Source: CAYYUA01 sp964542585 (GTDB lineage: Bacteria; Bacteroidota; Bacteroidia; CAILMK01; CAYYUA01). From it: DNA of 64,000 nucleotides. Positions 36,093 to 45,198 of the stretch are shown here, one piece after another. The notes under the pieces are model-generated. The model ran no database searches. It was not told the origin of the DNA and saw only the letters and a list, made by a program, of their open reading frames with translations. Each line of letters opens with the position of its first letter. The stretch's first letter is position 1. The stretch is taken from NCBI GenBank assembly GCA_964542585.1, contig CAZIUI010000007.1:34657-98656 (forward strand), written 5' to 3'. The position numbers and the translations under genes are program-made.

Positions 36093-37187
36093 ATGATGCT
36101 TCAGAATTTATCGGTGACAGGATTTAAAAATTACAAGGAGTTAGGTTTAGATTTTAAAGGTTATCGTTTTGTCGGGTTTACTGGTCCTAATGGCGTGGGT
36201 AAAACCAATCTGTTAGATGCCATACACTACCTTTCGCTTGGTAAAAGTTATTTCAATCCTTCTGACAGCCACAATATTCGAGCGGGGGATCAATACTTCA
36301 ACCTTAAAGGTGAGCTGTTGAAGGACAATGAAGTTCATGAGGTATTTTGCAGTTACATGCCAGGGCGTAAAAAAGTAATTAAGCAAGACGGGGCACCATA
36401 CGCCAAGATCACTGATCACATAGGGCAATTCCCGAATGTTATCATAACCCCCTATGACATAAAGCTCATTAATGAAGGCAGTGAAGAGCGCAGGCGTTTC
36501 CTGGACAGTATTATAGCCCAGATCGACAAATCCTATTTAAACCACATAAGCCAATACCAGCGCTACTTGAACCAAAGGAATGCCCAATTAAAGGAGCTAG
36601 CTGAAAATGGTAGCCATGACTTGTCCTTAATCCAGGTATATGACGATGATTTGGCACCTTTAGGTGATGCGATTTACCAGCGAAGAGCTCAGTTTATTGA
36701 ATCATTCAATCCGGTTTTTAACCGATACTTTTCATGGCTATCTAATGATCAGGAAAATGTGGCACTTACTTATGAATCGCCCATAGCATCTACACCATTA
36801 GCTGATGTGCTAAAACAGAACCTTCAAAAAGACCGCTTACTTCAGCGTACGAGCAGCGGCATTCACCGGGATGATCTGGCTTTTACAATCTTTGGTCGGA
36901 GCCTTAAGCGATTTGGCAGCCAGGGTCAGCAAAAATCTTACTTGATTGCCTTAAAGCTGGCCCAATATGAAATGTTGCGCAGTGCAAAGAACGAAGCTCC
37001 GCTATTACTTTTGGATGATATTTATGATCGCCTTGATGATAACAGGGTTAACCGGCTAATGGAAACTATTACCGAACATCCATTTAGTCAGGTGTTTTTA
37101 ACAGATACCGCTTATGACCGGGTAAAGGACCTTTTTGAACCTTTAACAGTTACTAGCAGGATCTTTAAGTTGCCCTATAGTGAATAA
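36093..37187 (+). CDS. recF: DNA replication and repair protein RecF
   Basis: 364 residues. An SMC-like ATPase that loads RecA at gapped DNA with RecO and RecR. Walker A GPNGVGKTNLLDAIHYLS (from about residue 31), EGSEERRRFLDSIIAQ, the signature SQGQQKSYLIALKLAQ and Walker B LLLLDDIYDRLDDNR are clear. Two adjacent ATG codons at 36093/36096 are alternatives. In many bacteria recF sits in a dnaA-dnaN-recF operon; here it stands 33 bp after a biotin carrier gene and before a DUF3109 gene, so it has been separated from the origin cluster. Confidence 0.96.
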   Translation: MMLQNLSVTGFKNYKELGLDFKGYRFVGFTGPNGVGKTNLLDAIHYLSLGKSYFNPSDSHNIRAGDQYFNLKGELLKDNEVHEVFCSYMPGRKKVIKQDGAPYAKITDHIGQFPNVIITPYDIKLINEGSEERRRFLDSIIAQIDKSYLNHISQYQRYLNQRNAQLKELAENGSHDLSLIQVYDDDLAPLGDAIYQRRAQFIESFNPVFNRYFSWLSNDQENVALTYESPIASTPLADVLKQNLQKDRLLQRTSSGIHRDDLAFTIFGRSLKRFGSQGQQKSYLIALKLAQYEMLRSAKNEAPLLLLDDIYDRLDDNRVNRLMETITEHPFSQVFLTDTAYDRVKDLFEPLTVTSRIFKLPYSE

Positions 37188-37231
37188 CCCTTAAAAACAC
37201 ACCTTTTAGTCACGTTTTAAATAAGAATCTT

Positions 37232-37840
37232 ATGGATAACAATACGCATACACCAATGATTAGGCTCAACAATACTTTTGTGGATTCGGCACTTTTTACC
37301 CATGATTTTGTGTGCAATCTTAGCGAATGCAAAGGGTATTGCTGCGTAGAAGGCGACTATGGAGCCCCCGTTGAGGCCGAAGAGGTTGAAGTCCTGACTG
37401 ATAACCTGGAGGCTATCAAACCCTACATGCCTGAATCAAACCGTGAAAAGCTGGAGCAATCGGGATTTTGGGAAAAAGATCCTGAAGGAGATGTTGTAAC
37501 TAAATGCATGGAAGAACAGGAAACCGAATGCATTTTTGCTCGAAAAGAAGCAGACGGGGTGTGGAAATGCAGCATAGAGCGCGCATGGGAGGATGGACTG
37601 CAACCGCTACAAAAGCCCGTATCCTGTCATTTATATCCCGTTCGCCTTGAAGATAGGGGAGGTGCAATGATTGGGCTTCATTACGACAGGGCTGAAATGT
37701 GCGATCCAGCCTGCACGCTTGGCGAATCCTTGCAAGTCCCGATCTACCTATTCGTTAAAACAGCGCTTATTAGAAAGTTCGGCGAAGAATGGTTCAACAA
37801 ATTGGATGAAGTAGCCCAAGGCCTTATCAGGCGTTCGTAA
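37232..37840 (+). CDS. DUF3109 family protein (cysteine-rich)
   Basis: 202 residues. The cysteines occur as LSECKGYCCVEGDYG, KCMEEQETECIFA, WKCSIERAWEDG, PVSCHLYPVR and EMCDPACTLGE, the CxGxCC ... CxL.P pattern of DUF3109 and the related YkgJ-type metal-binding proteins. The spacing suggests a zinc or iron-sulphur site. The family is almost confined to Bacteroidota and has no known function. It lies 44 bp downstream of recF and 30 bp upstream of the glycosyltransferase gene, so one transcript is likely. Confidence 0.85.
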   Translation: MDNNTHTPMIRLNNTFVDSALFTHDFVCNLSECKGYCCVEGDYGAPVEAEEVEVLTDNLEAIKPYMPESNREKLEQSGFWEKDPEGDVVTKCMEEQETECIFARKEADGVWKCSIERAWEDGLQPLQKPVSCHLYPVRLEDRGGAMIGLHYDRAEMCDPACTLGESLQVPIYLFVKTALIRKFGEEWFNKLDEVAQGLIRRS

Positions 37841-37870
37841 ATCTCTAGAAAGGTTGATGCTATCAATCCC

Positions 37871-39766
37871 ATGAAGACAAACCTCAATCCAGCTCTGCTT
37901 TTCCTTTTTGTCCTTTTTGCCGGGGTTTTCCTGCGAACATATGACTGGTTGGCCATCCCTTTCACCCATGATGAATTCAGTGCCCTTTTTCGAACGGGCT
38001 ACGGTTCTTTTGGGGAGCTGGTTCGAAAGGGTGTGGAAAATGACGTCCACCCCGCAGGAATCCAAGTAATGCTTAACTATTGGATAGCGCTCGTAGGTGA
38101 TAAACCTCACCTTGTAAAATTACCGTTTTTGCTTTCGGGGTTGGGTGCCCTTTACTTAACTTACCGCCTGGGGTGTTTTTGGTTTCATCAAACGGCAGGG
38201 ATTGTGGCTGCAACCCTCACGGCCAGCGTTCAACCCATGGTAATGTACAGCCAGATTGCTCGGCCATACATGAGCGGTATATTCCTGTTGCTTTTAGCTG
38301 TTTGGGGATTAAGCCGTTACCTCACCACCCCTTATCACCGGTGGGGACCCTATTTGTATTGGATTTTGGGGGCTATAGGTTCAGCTTACAATCATTATTT
38401 CAGCTTACTAACAGTTGCTGTGATAGGTTTACTAGGCTTTTTGATCGTTCCCAGGCACCACCTGAAGAGCTACCTGCTTTCCGGACTCCTGATAGTATTA
38501 GGGTTCGCCCCACACATTCCCATTACCTTGACTCACCTTGAAATGGAAGGCCTTGGCTGGCTAGGCCCGCCAGATAAAACATTCTTCCTTGACTTTTTCG
38601 GCTATATAACGCATTATAGCTTGCTTATACAATTATTCTGGCTTGGTTTGTTTATTTTGGGTGTTTGGTTTCACTTTCGCTTTCGGAAAATATCGGACTA
38701 TCAAGTCCGAAATTTCCGTTACCTGCTAGGTGGGGCTTTGGTTATTCCCGCCTTGGTAGGCTTCTGGTATTCTAATGCTGTGGCACCCGTTCTACAATTT
38801 TCTTCGTTGGTTTTCGGGCTGCCATTTATTTTTATAGCTGGGGCGTCATTTTTACCAAACTTTTCTCTAAAGTGGGTTTGGGGGCTAGTGGCAACCTTAA
38901 TGATCATTCATAGCTATACGCTAATTGCAAAGCGTCATCACTACCGCCTTCTCTATGAGAATCGATACCAGGCTAACCGAACAACCCTTGAGGATGATAT
39001 CCAGCATTACGGTTCAGATAATTTGACCGCCCTGCTATTCCTTGATCCTAAGATTCAAAATCGCTGGATCAAGCAATCTCCTATTTTAAAAGAAGTACAG
39101 ATCAAAAATTTATTCAATACTTCACTATCAAACATTGAGCATGCGTTAAGTAAAAAGGATAAACCATACCTGGTAGTAGCCTTCTCCGATCGGATGAATT
39201 GGACAGCATTTAAAATTGCCCGATCCCAGTATCCTTACCTGCTCAAGGGAAAAAATCGGCACCTGGGCAAGTATTTCCTTATGGCACAGCAACCTCACCC
39301 CGACACCACCAAGCTAATCACCAAGACATTTAGGCCTTCATCAATGAAGGCAGACTCCCAAGTATATGTACCCCGGAAAAAACAATACGGCCCCTCTTTA
39401 GAAAAGCCTTTAGGCAGCCATTTATCCAACCCTAACGATGTATTGATAGCCAGTGCTAGTTTTCAAAAAAAGCAGGCGAAAGCCAATCCACAAGTTGCCT
39501 TAAGCTTACATTATCCAAGAGTAGATTCCGCACTTATTTGGCGTGGGGCCACAGCTTTAAACCCCTCTGATACGGGCTGGCTTAAAGCGGTGGCTTATAT
39601 CAGTTTAGCTGGAAAAAAATTGGAACCAAAGCGTTTAAAAGTAAAAGCCGGTGTTTGGGAGCCTAATGGCAAGGCTTATACCGTAAGGGATTTGCACCTG
39701 GACATCATCCGCGGTAATCGTTGGTATTATGGCCTGAGAAGCCCCATACCAGAACCCTACAATTAG
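37871..39766 (+). CDS. family-39-like membrane glycosyltransferase (ArnT/PMT-type)
   Basis: 631 residues, with ~11 membrane helices in the first ~350. The first periplasmic loop carries FTHDEFSALFRTG with an acidic D-E pair, and GVENDVHPAGIQVMLNYW, the DE...HPPL-like site expected of GT39/PMT-fold C enzymes. LPFLLSGLGALYLTYRLG and SQIARPYMSGIFLLLL follow the family pattern. The last ~270 residues are soluble and hydrophilic, presumably periplasmic. It transfers sugars from polyprenyl-phosphate donors to an unknown acceptor. No other envelope-glycan gene is adjacent. Confidence 0.8.
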   Translation: MKTNLNPALLFLFVLFAGVFLRTYDWLAIPFTHDEFSALFRTGYGSFGELVRKGVENDVHPAGIQVMLNYWIALVGDKPHLVKLPFLLSGLGALYLTYRLGCFWFHQTAGIVAATLTASVQPMVMYSQIARPYMSGIFLLLLAVWGLSRYLTTPYHRWGPYLYWILGAIGSAYNHYFSLLTVAVIGLLGFLIVPRHHLKSYLLSGLLIVLGFAPHIPITLTHLEMEGLGWLGPPDKTFFLDFFGYITHYSLLIQLFWLGLFILGVWFHFRFRKISDYQVRNFRYLLGGALVIPALVGFWYSNAVAPVLQFSSLVFGLPFIFIAGASFLPNFSLKWVWGLVATLMIIHSYTLIAKRHHYRLLYENRYQANRTTLEDDIQHYGSDNLTALLFLDPKIQNRWIKQSPILKEVQIKNLFNTSLSNIEHALSKKDKPYLVVAFSDRMNWTAFKIARSQYPYLLKGKNRHLGKYFLMAQQPHPDTTKLITKTFRPSSMKADSQVYVPRKKQYGPSLEKPLGSHLSNPNDVLIASASFQKKQAKANPQVALSLHYPRVDSALIWRGATALNPSDTGWLKAVAYISLAGKKLEPKRLKVKAGVWEPNGKAYTVRDLHLDIIRGNRWYYGLRSPIPEPYN

Positions 39767-39773
39767 CCAGCTA

Positions 39774-40451
39774 TCAACTTGCCACCCAGAAACCTTCCTC
39801 TTTTAAGTATTTTGTTTTAAGTAGCGGGCAGATCTTGTAACGGGGATCTTTGGTATCTTCATACAGGGCCTCCAGCGTTTCAAATACATCCTGGATTCCA
39901 ATTTTATCAGCCCATTCAAAAGGTCCCATGGGATAATTGACCCCTTTTTTCATACTGATGTCAATGGCTTCCTGGTTAGCTGTACCCGCCTCGAGGGTAT
40001 AAGCCGCCTCATTAATAATCATCATAAGTACCCTGGGAGTAACCATACCCACGCGGTCGTCCACCAATTCATAATCCCACCCAAGCTGCTTAAGGCTATC
40101 GTCTAGAAAAGGCCCATGGTCATGATTCCACAGGCTTACCTCTTTGGTTTCGCGATACATAAAAGTAGGTAAAGCGTTAAGACCGATGAGATAACAATCA
40201 ATCTCATTGTTACCAAAAACAGCAATTTCCGCTAGCTGTCGCTTAGCCGCCGAGGCAATGACCGGTTTGCCTTCAAAGCTTTTATAATCCTCAATCTTTT
40301 CGGGTCGCTCGTCAAGGGAGAGATCAATAATCACGTCATAAGGTGCCAGGTCTACGTTAGTAGACTGATGGAAATCGGTATCCGCTTTTGGCGGAAGGGT
40401 TTGTTTTAATTCCTTGTAGCGATGCTCCGGGCCGGTGACGAATATGCGCAT
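39774..40451 (-). CDS. 3-hydroxyacyl-CoA dehydrogenase-like protein with degenerate NAD domain
   Basis: 225 residues. The C-terminal ~100 residues match the 3HCDH C-terminal domain: LVDDRVGMVTPRVLMMIINEA, AIDISMKKGVNYPMGPFEW, ADKIGIQDVFETL. The N-terminal part is short and lacks the Rossmann GxGxxG motif (it reads MRIFVTGPEHRYKELKQTL), and the segment between is only loosely like a dehydrogenase. The His-Glu catalytic pair expected at the domain boundary is not evident. It is therefore either a non-catalytic paralogue or a dimerising/regulatory protein of beta-oxidation. Similar truncated proteins may be widespread in Bacteroidota. Convergent with the glycosyltransferase gene. Confidence 0.65.
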   Translation of the reverse strand: MRIFVTGPEHRYKELKQTLPPKADTDFHQSTNVDLAPYDVIIDLSLDERPEKIEDYKSFEGKPVIASAAKRQLAEIAVFGNNEIDCYLIGLNALPTFMYRETKEVSLWNHDHGPFLDDSLKQLGWDYELVDDRVGMVTPRVLMMIINEAAYTLEAGTANQEAIDISMKKGVNYPMGPFEWADKIGIQDVFETLEALYEDTKDPRYKICPLLKTKYLKEEGFWVAS

Positions 40452-40559
40452 AAGGGTAATTATTTAGGCAGACAAAATAATTAAATTCATGGTGCTTCTG
40501 CTAAATTTATAGGTGGAAATGGCTTACGGGAAGCAGCCAATTGCCCCATTGATTACAAC

Positions 40560-41520
40560 CGAGAGCTCCATCACATCCTAGCGTGGTGAGTCAGGCACGT
40601 AAGCAACCTTCATTTTATCTTACTTCTAAGCGTAGTAATCGGTGTAGGAGCAGGCCTGGCAGCTCTAGTTCTGAAAACCATAGTAAACTAAATTTAACAC
40701 TTAATCCAGCAATCTCCCGATACTGTTTTGCCTTATGTTAATTGAGTCCCACCTTTAGCAGGAATTCTCATAACCATTGCCTACAAAATCTTTATCATGC
40801 ATGGTAAGGTCAGCCATGGTATCCCTAACCTTCTGTATACCACTACCAAAAGATGTCACTTAGTGGAATCGGATAAGAGGTATTCACATCTCATTAGTGG
40901 TACCATGACAGTTGGCCTTGGTGGATCATTAGTATTGTAGCCCCAATCTCACCACAGGTTCAGCTTTTAGAGACCACATAGGCAAGTGGCTTCACCTCGG
41001 GCATCGGTATCGTTCGCTTTTATTATGCTGTGGAGTGCCAGTTGAGGTTGCAGCCATTTTCAAGGCTCCCGTAGCGGGGATTATCTTCGCCCTTGAAGTG
41101 CTCTACTGGAACTTCCTTTCCCAGCCTTTATTCCGCTTTTAATTTTAGTAGCTAGGGGAAATTTGATGGCAAAAACCCATTTTCCTATATTGAAAGGTGC
41201 GTAAACTTGGGAAAATGTTAATGCACCTGTAGCCAATAACTCCCTTAATGTATTTGCTGTCGAGGGATAATGAAGGGGGCTTTAAAACGGTTCTTTACCT
41301 CGATGATATCCCGGATATTTTGTTCCAAACCAAGATCCAGGACCAGGTAAAAGTATAAGAGGCTAAACAAATAATCAGTCTCAACATTGATTAAAATGTG
41401 CCCAATCAAACCGCTTTGAATAAATTTGAAAGCACGCGTAGCAAGCCCTGCTTCCGGTGGTCGAAAATGGTCACTATGCAGGATTTTTATCAAAAACCAA
41501 AGTTTTTTTGCACTAGTGCA
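40560..41520 (+). pseudogene. decayed ClC chloride channel pseudogene with internal deletion
   Basis: Fragments of a ClC-CBS protein are recognisable in several frames, in the correct order. LAW-stop-VRHVSNLHFILL then LLSVVIGVGAGLAALVLK starts near 40578. HGKVSHGIPNLLYTTTKR, YSHLISGTMTVGLGGS follows near 40800-40940. HRYRSLLLCCG then VAAIFKAPVAGIIFALEV lies near 41010-41100. A CBS segment VLYLDDIPDILFQT is near 41285, and LPVVENGHYAGFLSKTKVF ends near 41515. Each aligns with the intact ClC gene starting at 41580. Helices of the second half are missing (~800 bp deleted), and there are stops and frameshifts. It is an older paralogue, not a recent duplicate, as identity is moderate. No start codon could be fixed. 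Confidence 0.85.
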
Positions 41521-41579
41521 GTGAATTAATAAGGTATGCCAAATAAGAGCAAGCAATTCTCCAATAAAAAGCCTGCGTT

Positions 41580-43367
41580 GTGAAGTACCCTGAGACGATC
41601 ATTGGAAAACTCCTCGCCTGGCGGGTACGTAACATAAGTGATCGCAATTTTATTATTATCCTCAGTATACTCATTGGCATTACCAGTGGTATGATTGCCA
41701 TATTGCTTTCCCTGGCTATCACAGAGGTCCACCATATCCTAACGGGTGGTTTCACGGCAGAGTCTACCAACTACCTATACATAGCTTATCCCGTAGGAGG
41801 GATCCTTATTACATTGGTGATGTTAAAATTTCTTTACCGTGATTACTTTGATCACGGGATAACCAACGTTCTGGAAGCTATAGCGAGTAAGGAGAGTATC
41901 GTTAAATTAAAAAGTACCATTTACTTTATTTTCGGAAGCATAATAACCGTGGGAAGTGGCGGTTCTGTAGGTATGGAAGCTTCGTTGGTAATGGGTGGGT
42001 CCGCGACAGGTTCCAATATTGCCCGTTACTTACACCTGCCTTACCAGAGTAGGATGTTATTACTGGGGTGTGGCGTAGCCGGAGCTGTAGCAGCTTTTTT
42101 CAAAGCCCCTATAGCAGGAATGATCTTTGGCCTGGAAGTATTGATGCTGGATCTGACCATGGCATCTCTGATACCGTTACTCATGGCTTCCCTCTCCGGC
42201 ATCTTAATTTCGAATGTTATCCTAGGGGATAGCTTGGTATTCAACTTTGACCTGGACACTCCATTTTACCCCGCTAACATTCCGTTTTACCTGGTTTTTG
42301 GCGTTTTTTCAGCCTTGGTTTCTGTTTACTTTACCCGCATAACTAATTTCATGGAAGACTTCTTCGGAGAGTTCAGGCGGACTTTCACGAGGGGTATCAT
42401 TGGCGGAGTTATCCTTGGGCTGCTTATCTTCCTTTTCCCCCCGCTTTATGGAGAAGGTTATGAAGCTATCAGGGCTTTGGAGAACGGTGATGCTATCAAC
42501 TTACTTCAAAACAGCCTCTTTTTTGATATGCGGGAAAAGGAAGGCCTCATGCTGGCTTTCTTAGGGGCTATTATCATTTTTAAAGCTTTTGCAGTAGCTA
42601 TCACATTAGGTAGTGGTGGTATTGGTGGCTACTTTGCTCCATCCTTATTTATAGGGGGTGTTTCCGGTTATTTTTTTGCGCACCTTGTCAATAAAATGGG
42701 ATTTTTTGGGCAAATCTCCGAGAGTAACTTCTTGCTAGTTGGCATGGGCGGGGTTATGAGCGGTATTTTCCATGCGCCACTTACCGGGGTTTTCCTAATA
42801 GCTGAACTTACAGAGGGCTATACCTACATTATCCCTTTAATGCTGGTTTCAACCATCTCCTATACGGTCACGATCTTTTTTGAACCGCATTCCCTATTTA
42901 CCAAAAAATTGGCCCAAAAGGGTGAACTGATCACTCACCACAAGGACCAAGCGATTCTTACCATGATGAAAATGGAAAAATTAATCGATACCGATCATAG
43001 TCCTATCGAGCCTGAGCGAACCCTCGGCCACATCCTTCGCCGTGAAGTAGCTGAGTCAAACCGGAATATTTTCCCTGTGGTAGACAATCATTACAACTTG
43101 TTGGGTATTATCTTATTAGATGATATCCGTAAGCTTCTTCTTAAAACCGAGAAGCATAACCAACTGAAAGCCAAAGATCTTATGCATGAGCCTCCTGACT
43201 ACCTTTATACCAATGAGGATATGGATAAGGTGATCAAAAAGTTTGACGATACAGGCGCCTGGAACCTTCCAGTATTAAACGAAGATGGAAAATACCAAGG
43301 CTTCATTTCCAAGTCTCGGATTTATTCTGCCTACCGTGGTTTACTGGTCCAATTCTCAGAGGAATAA
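41580..43367 (+). CDS. ClC family chloride channel/transporter with C-terminal CBS domains
   Basis: 595 residues; start GTG 41580 (MKYPETIIGKLLAW). Around 11-12 membrane helices. Selectivity-filter motifs: GSGGSVGMEAS near residues 124-134 (the Glu is the gating position), FFKAPIAGMIFGLEVLMLDL near 175-195, and GSGGIGGYFAPSLFIGG near 344-360. The C-terminal ~150 residues form a CBS pair with LLGIILLDDIRKLLL, VIKKFDDTGAWNLPVLNEDG and YQGFISKSRIYSAYR. CBS domains usually bind adenosine nucleotides and regulate conductance. It could be a channel or a Cl-/H+ antiporter. A pseudogene copy lies immediately upstream. Confidence 0.93.
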   Translation: MKYPETIIGKLLAWRVRNISDRNFIIILSILIGITSGMIAILLSLAITEVHHILTGGFTAESTNYLYIAYPVGGILITLVMLKFLYRDYFDHGITNVLEAIASKESIVKLKSTIYFIFGSIITVGSGGSVGMEASLVMGGSATGSNIARYLHLPYQSRMLLLGCGVAGAVAAFFKAPIAGMIFGLEVLMLDLTMASLIPLLMASLSGILISNVILGDSLVFNFDLDTPFYPANIPFYLVFGVFSALVSVYFTRITNFMEDFFGEFRRTFTRGIIGGVILGLLIFLFPPLYGEGYEAIRALENGDAINLLQNSLFFDMREKEGLMLAFLGAIIIFKAFAVAITLGSGGIGGYFAPSLFIGGVSGYFFAHLVNKMGFFGQISESNFLLVGMGGVMSGIFHAPLTGVFLIAELTEGYTYIIPLMLVSTISYTVTIFFEPHSLFTKKLAQKGELITHHKDQAILTMMKMEKLIDTDHSPIEPERTLGHILRREVAESNRNIFPVVDNHYNLLGIILLDDIRKLLLKTEKHNQLKAKDLMHEPPDYLYTNEDMDKVIKKFDDTGAWNLPVLNEDGKYQGFISKSRIYSAYRGLLVQFSEE

Positions 43368-43406
43368 ATTTTGCAGAATTGTTTGGAACATAAATTAATA
43401 ACGACC

Positions 43407-44684
43407 ATGAGGCGAGGCTTTATTGGCATACTTGTCCCTTTGCTGTTATCATCCCTGTTGGCTCCGTCAGAGGTTTTTAGTGCCCGAATTTTATTACCGA
43501 TGGATAAAACCCAATCAGATCACCTTAAGGCTTACGGGGTGACTTATTGGATTTTAGAAAATGGCCAAAAAGCGGAATGGTTGCTGAATTACCGTGGAGG
43601 TAGCTTTTCCCTTCCGTACTCAGAACGCATAGAAAAGGAATGCAAAGTGCGAGGAGTTTCTTACAAGATCTTTGCTGAAGCCCAATACAAGCAAACGATT
43701 AAAAAGATCAATCAGCCGGATGCCAACATGGATAATCTAAAACTTGAAAAAGCTCCGGAGATTGCAGTTTACTCGCCAAAATCAGCTAAGCCTTGGGATG
43801 ATGCGGTAACCTTGGCGCTGACCTACGCTGAAATTCCCTATGATGTTGTTTACGACAATGAGGTAATGGATAACAAGCTTTCTAAATACGATTGGCTGCA
43901 CCTTCATCACGAGGATTTTACCGGGCAATTTGGAAAATTCTGGGCCCATTATCGCAATGCTGACTGGTACAAAAAAGAGGTAAAGGAAGATCGTAACATT
44001 GCCGCGCAGTGGGGTTTTGAGAAAGTTTCCAAATTAAAATTAGCTGTAAGCAAAAAGATCAGAGATTTCACGCTGGGTGGCGGCTATTTGTTTGCCATGT
44101 GCTCAGCTCCCGATACTTATGATATCGCCCTGTCATCTGAAGGTGTTGACATTTGCAAGCAGATGTTTGATGGAGACCCCATGGATCCGAATGCCCAAAA
44201 AAAATTAGATTACAGCAACACCTTCGCTTTTAACGGTTTTGACCTCGTAAAAAGCCCCTATAGGTATGAATACTCCAGTATAGATGGTACTAAAGACCAT
44301 GAACGTATAAGCAAAAGTGAGGACTTTTTTAAGCTTTTTAAATTCTCAGCTAAGTGGGACCCCGTACCAACGATGCTATGCCAAAACCATGAACGCTTAA
44401 TCCATGGATTTTTTGGGCAAACTACTTCTTTTCGGAAGGAATACCTTAAGCCAGAGGTTCTGGTAATGGGAGAAAATGTAAAGCTAGACAATGCTCGTTA
44501 CATCCATGGCCAACACGGGAAAGGCATGTGGACTTTTTACGCTGGCCATGACCCGGAAGATTACAAACACATGGTAAATGAACCGCCCACCGATCTTAAA
44601 AACCACCCTAACTCTCCGGGATATCGGATTATCTTGAACAACATCCTTTTTCCAGCCGCTAAAAAGAAGAAAAAAGAAACCTAA
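43407..44684 (+). CDS. exported protein of an unassigned Bacteroidota family (often labelled 'asparagine synthetase B')
   Basis: 425 residues from ATG 43407; an upstream TTG at 43371 would only lengthen the leader. A signal peptide (GILVPLLLSSLLAPSEVFSA) is followed by ILLPMDKTQSDHLKAYGVTY and LLNYRGGSFSLPY. Then come EIAVYSPKSAKPWDDAVTLA, YAEIPYDVVYDNEVM, WLHLHHEDFTGQFGKF and GGGYLFAMCSAPDTYDIAL. The layout (beta-strand, Tyr/Asp loops, HLHHED, FAMCS) suggests a periplasmic GATase1-like or sugar/peptide-binding fold. The family is often named asparagine synthetase B, but no ATP-pyrophosphatase or glutaminase domain is visible, so that name is not supported. It is next to ClC, with the preferred start 39 bp downstream. 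Confidence 0.65.
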   Translation: MRRGFIGILVPLLLSSLLAPSEVFSARILLPMDKTQSDHLKAYGVTYWILENGQKAEWLLNYRGGSFSLPYSERIEKECKVRGVSYKIFAEAQYKQTIKKINQPDANMDNLKLEKAPEIAVYSPKSAKPWDDAVTLALTYAEIPYDVVYDNEVMDNKLSKYDWLHLHHEDFTGQFGKFWAHYRNADWYKKEVKEDRNIAAQWGFEKVSKLKLAVSKKIRDFTLGGGYLFAMCSAPDTYDIALSSEGVDICKQMFDGDPMDPNAQKKLDYSNTFAFNGFDLVKSPYRYEYSSIDGTKDHERISKSEDFFKLFKFSAKWDPVPTMLCQNHERLIHGFFGQTTSFRKEYLKPEVLVMGENVKLDNARYIHGQHGKGMWTFYAGHDPEDYKHMVNEPPTDLKNHPNSPGYRIILNNILFPAAKKKKKET

Positions 44685-45198
44685 AACCTCGAAGCGTTTC
44701 TGTTAAATTATAGCGGACAAATTGTTATTATTAAAGATCTCTTGATCTTATTGCTTTAAGGCTTTACAGGAAACCTGGACATTGCAACTTCACCGATAAG
44801 TGAGCATTATTCATTTCCTGAAACTTAGGTACTTTGCAGCATAATGCATAAGTACAGTCAAAATACGGAAGGCTTTTCCAGCCATGGTAATCGGTGTCTA
44901 ACATTATCCGCTATTGCCTTTTCCTTGGCTTAGCAACTATTCCTTAACGAAATCAAAAAATTGCTTATCGATAATCGCAAGTCCTGAAACAAGCAACAGA
45001 AAGCAGGGCAAAAAAGTAAGCTGTTGGTTTGTACCGCTTTCGTTCTCTAGCTCCGTTTTTTCGGTGCTTTTTCTAAAAAAGCCCTAAGAAAATTTTGATA
45101 CAGGCATCCTAGGAATGATTTGGGTAAAGCCCCATGTCAATTGGCCGTGTATCAGATTTGAAAAGGGTTATTGAGACGCCCACTTTAAATTTTTTGAA
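44685..45198. other. 514-bp gap with no convincing gene
   Basis: A/T-rich sequence between the exported protein and the rhodanese gene. No ORF with family similarity, RNA fold or repeat was recognised. A short minus-strand frame (about 45085 down to 44945, ending LVSGLAIIDKQFFDFVKE) has no start codon and may be a remnant, but this is speculative. Confidence 0.5.

Noticed and set aside
44940..45090. Short minus-strand frame ending in a hydrophobic segment (LVSGLAIIDKQFFDFVKE)
   Set aside because: No start codon, no family match and only about 45 codons; could be chance in A/T-rich DNA.
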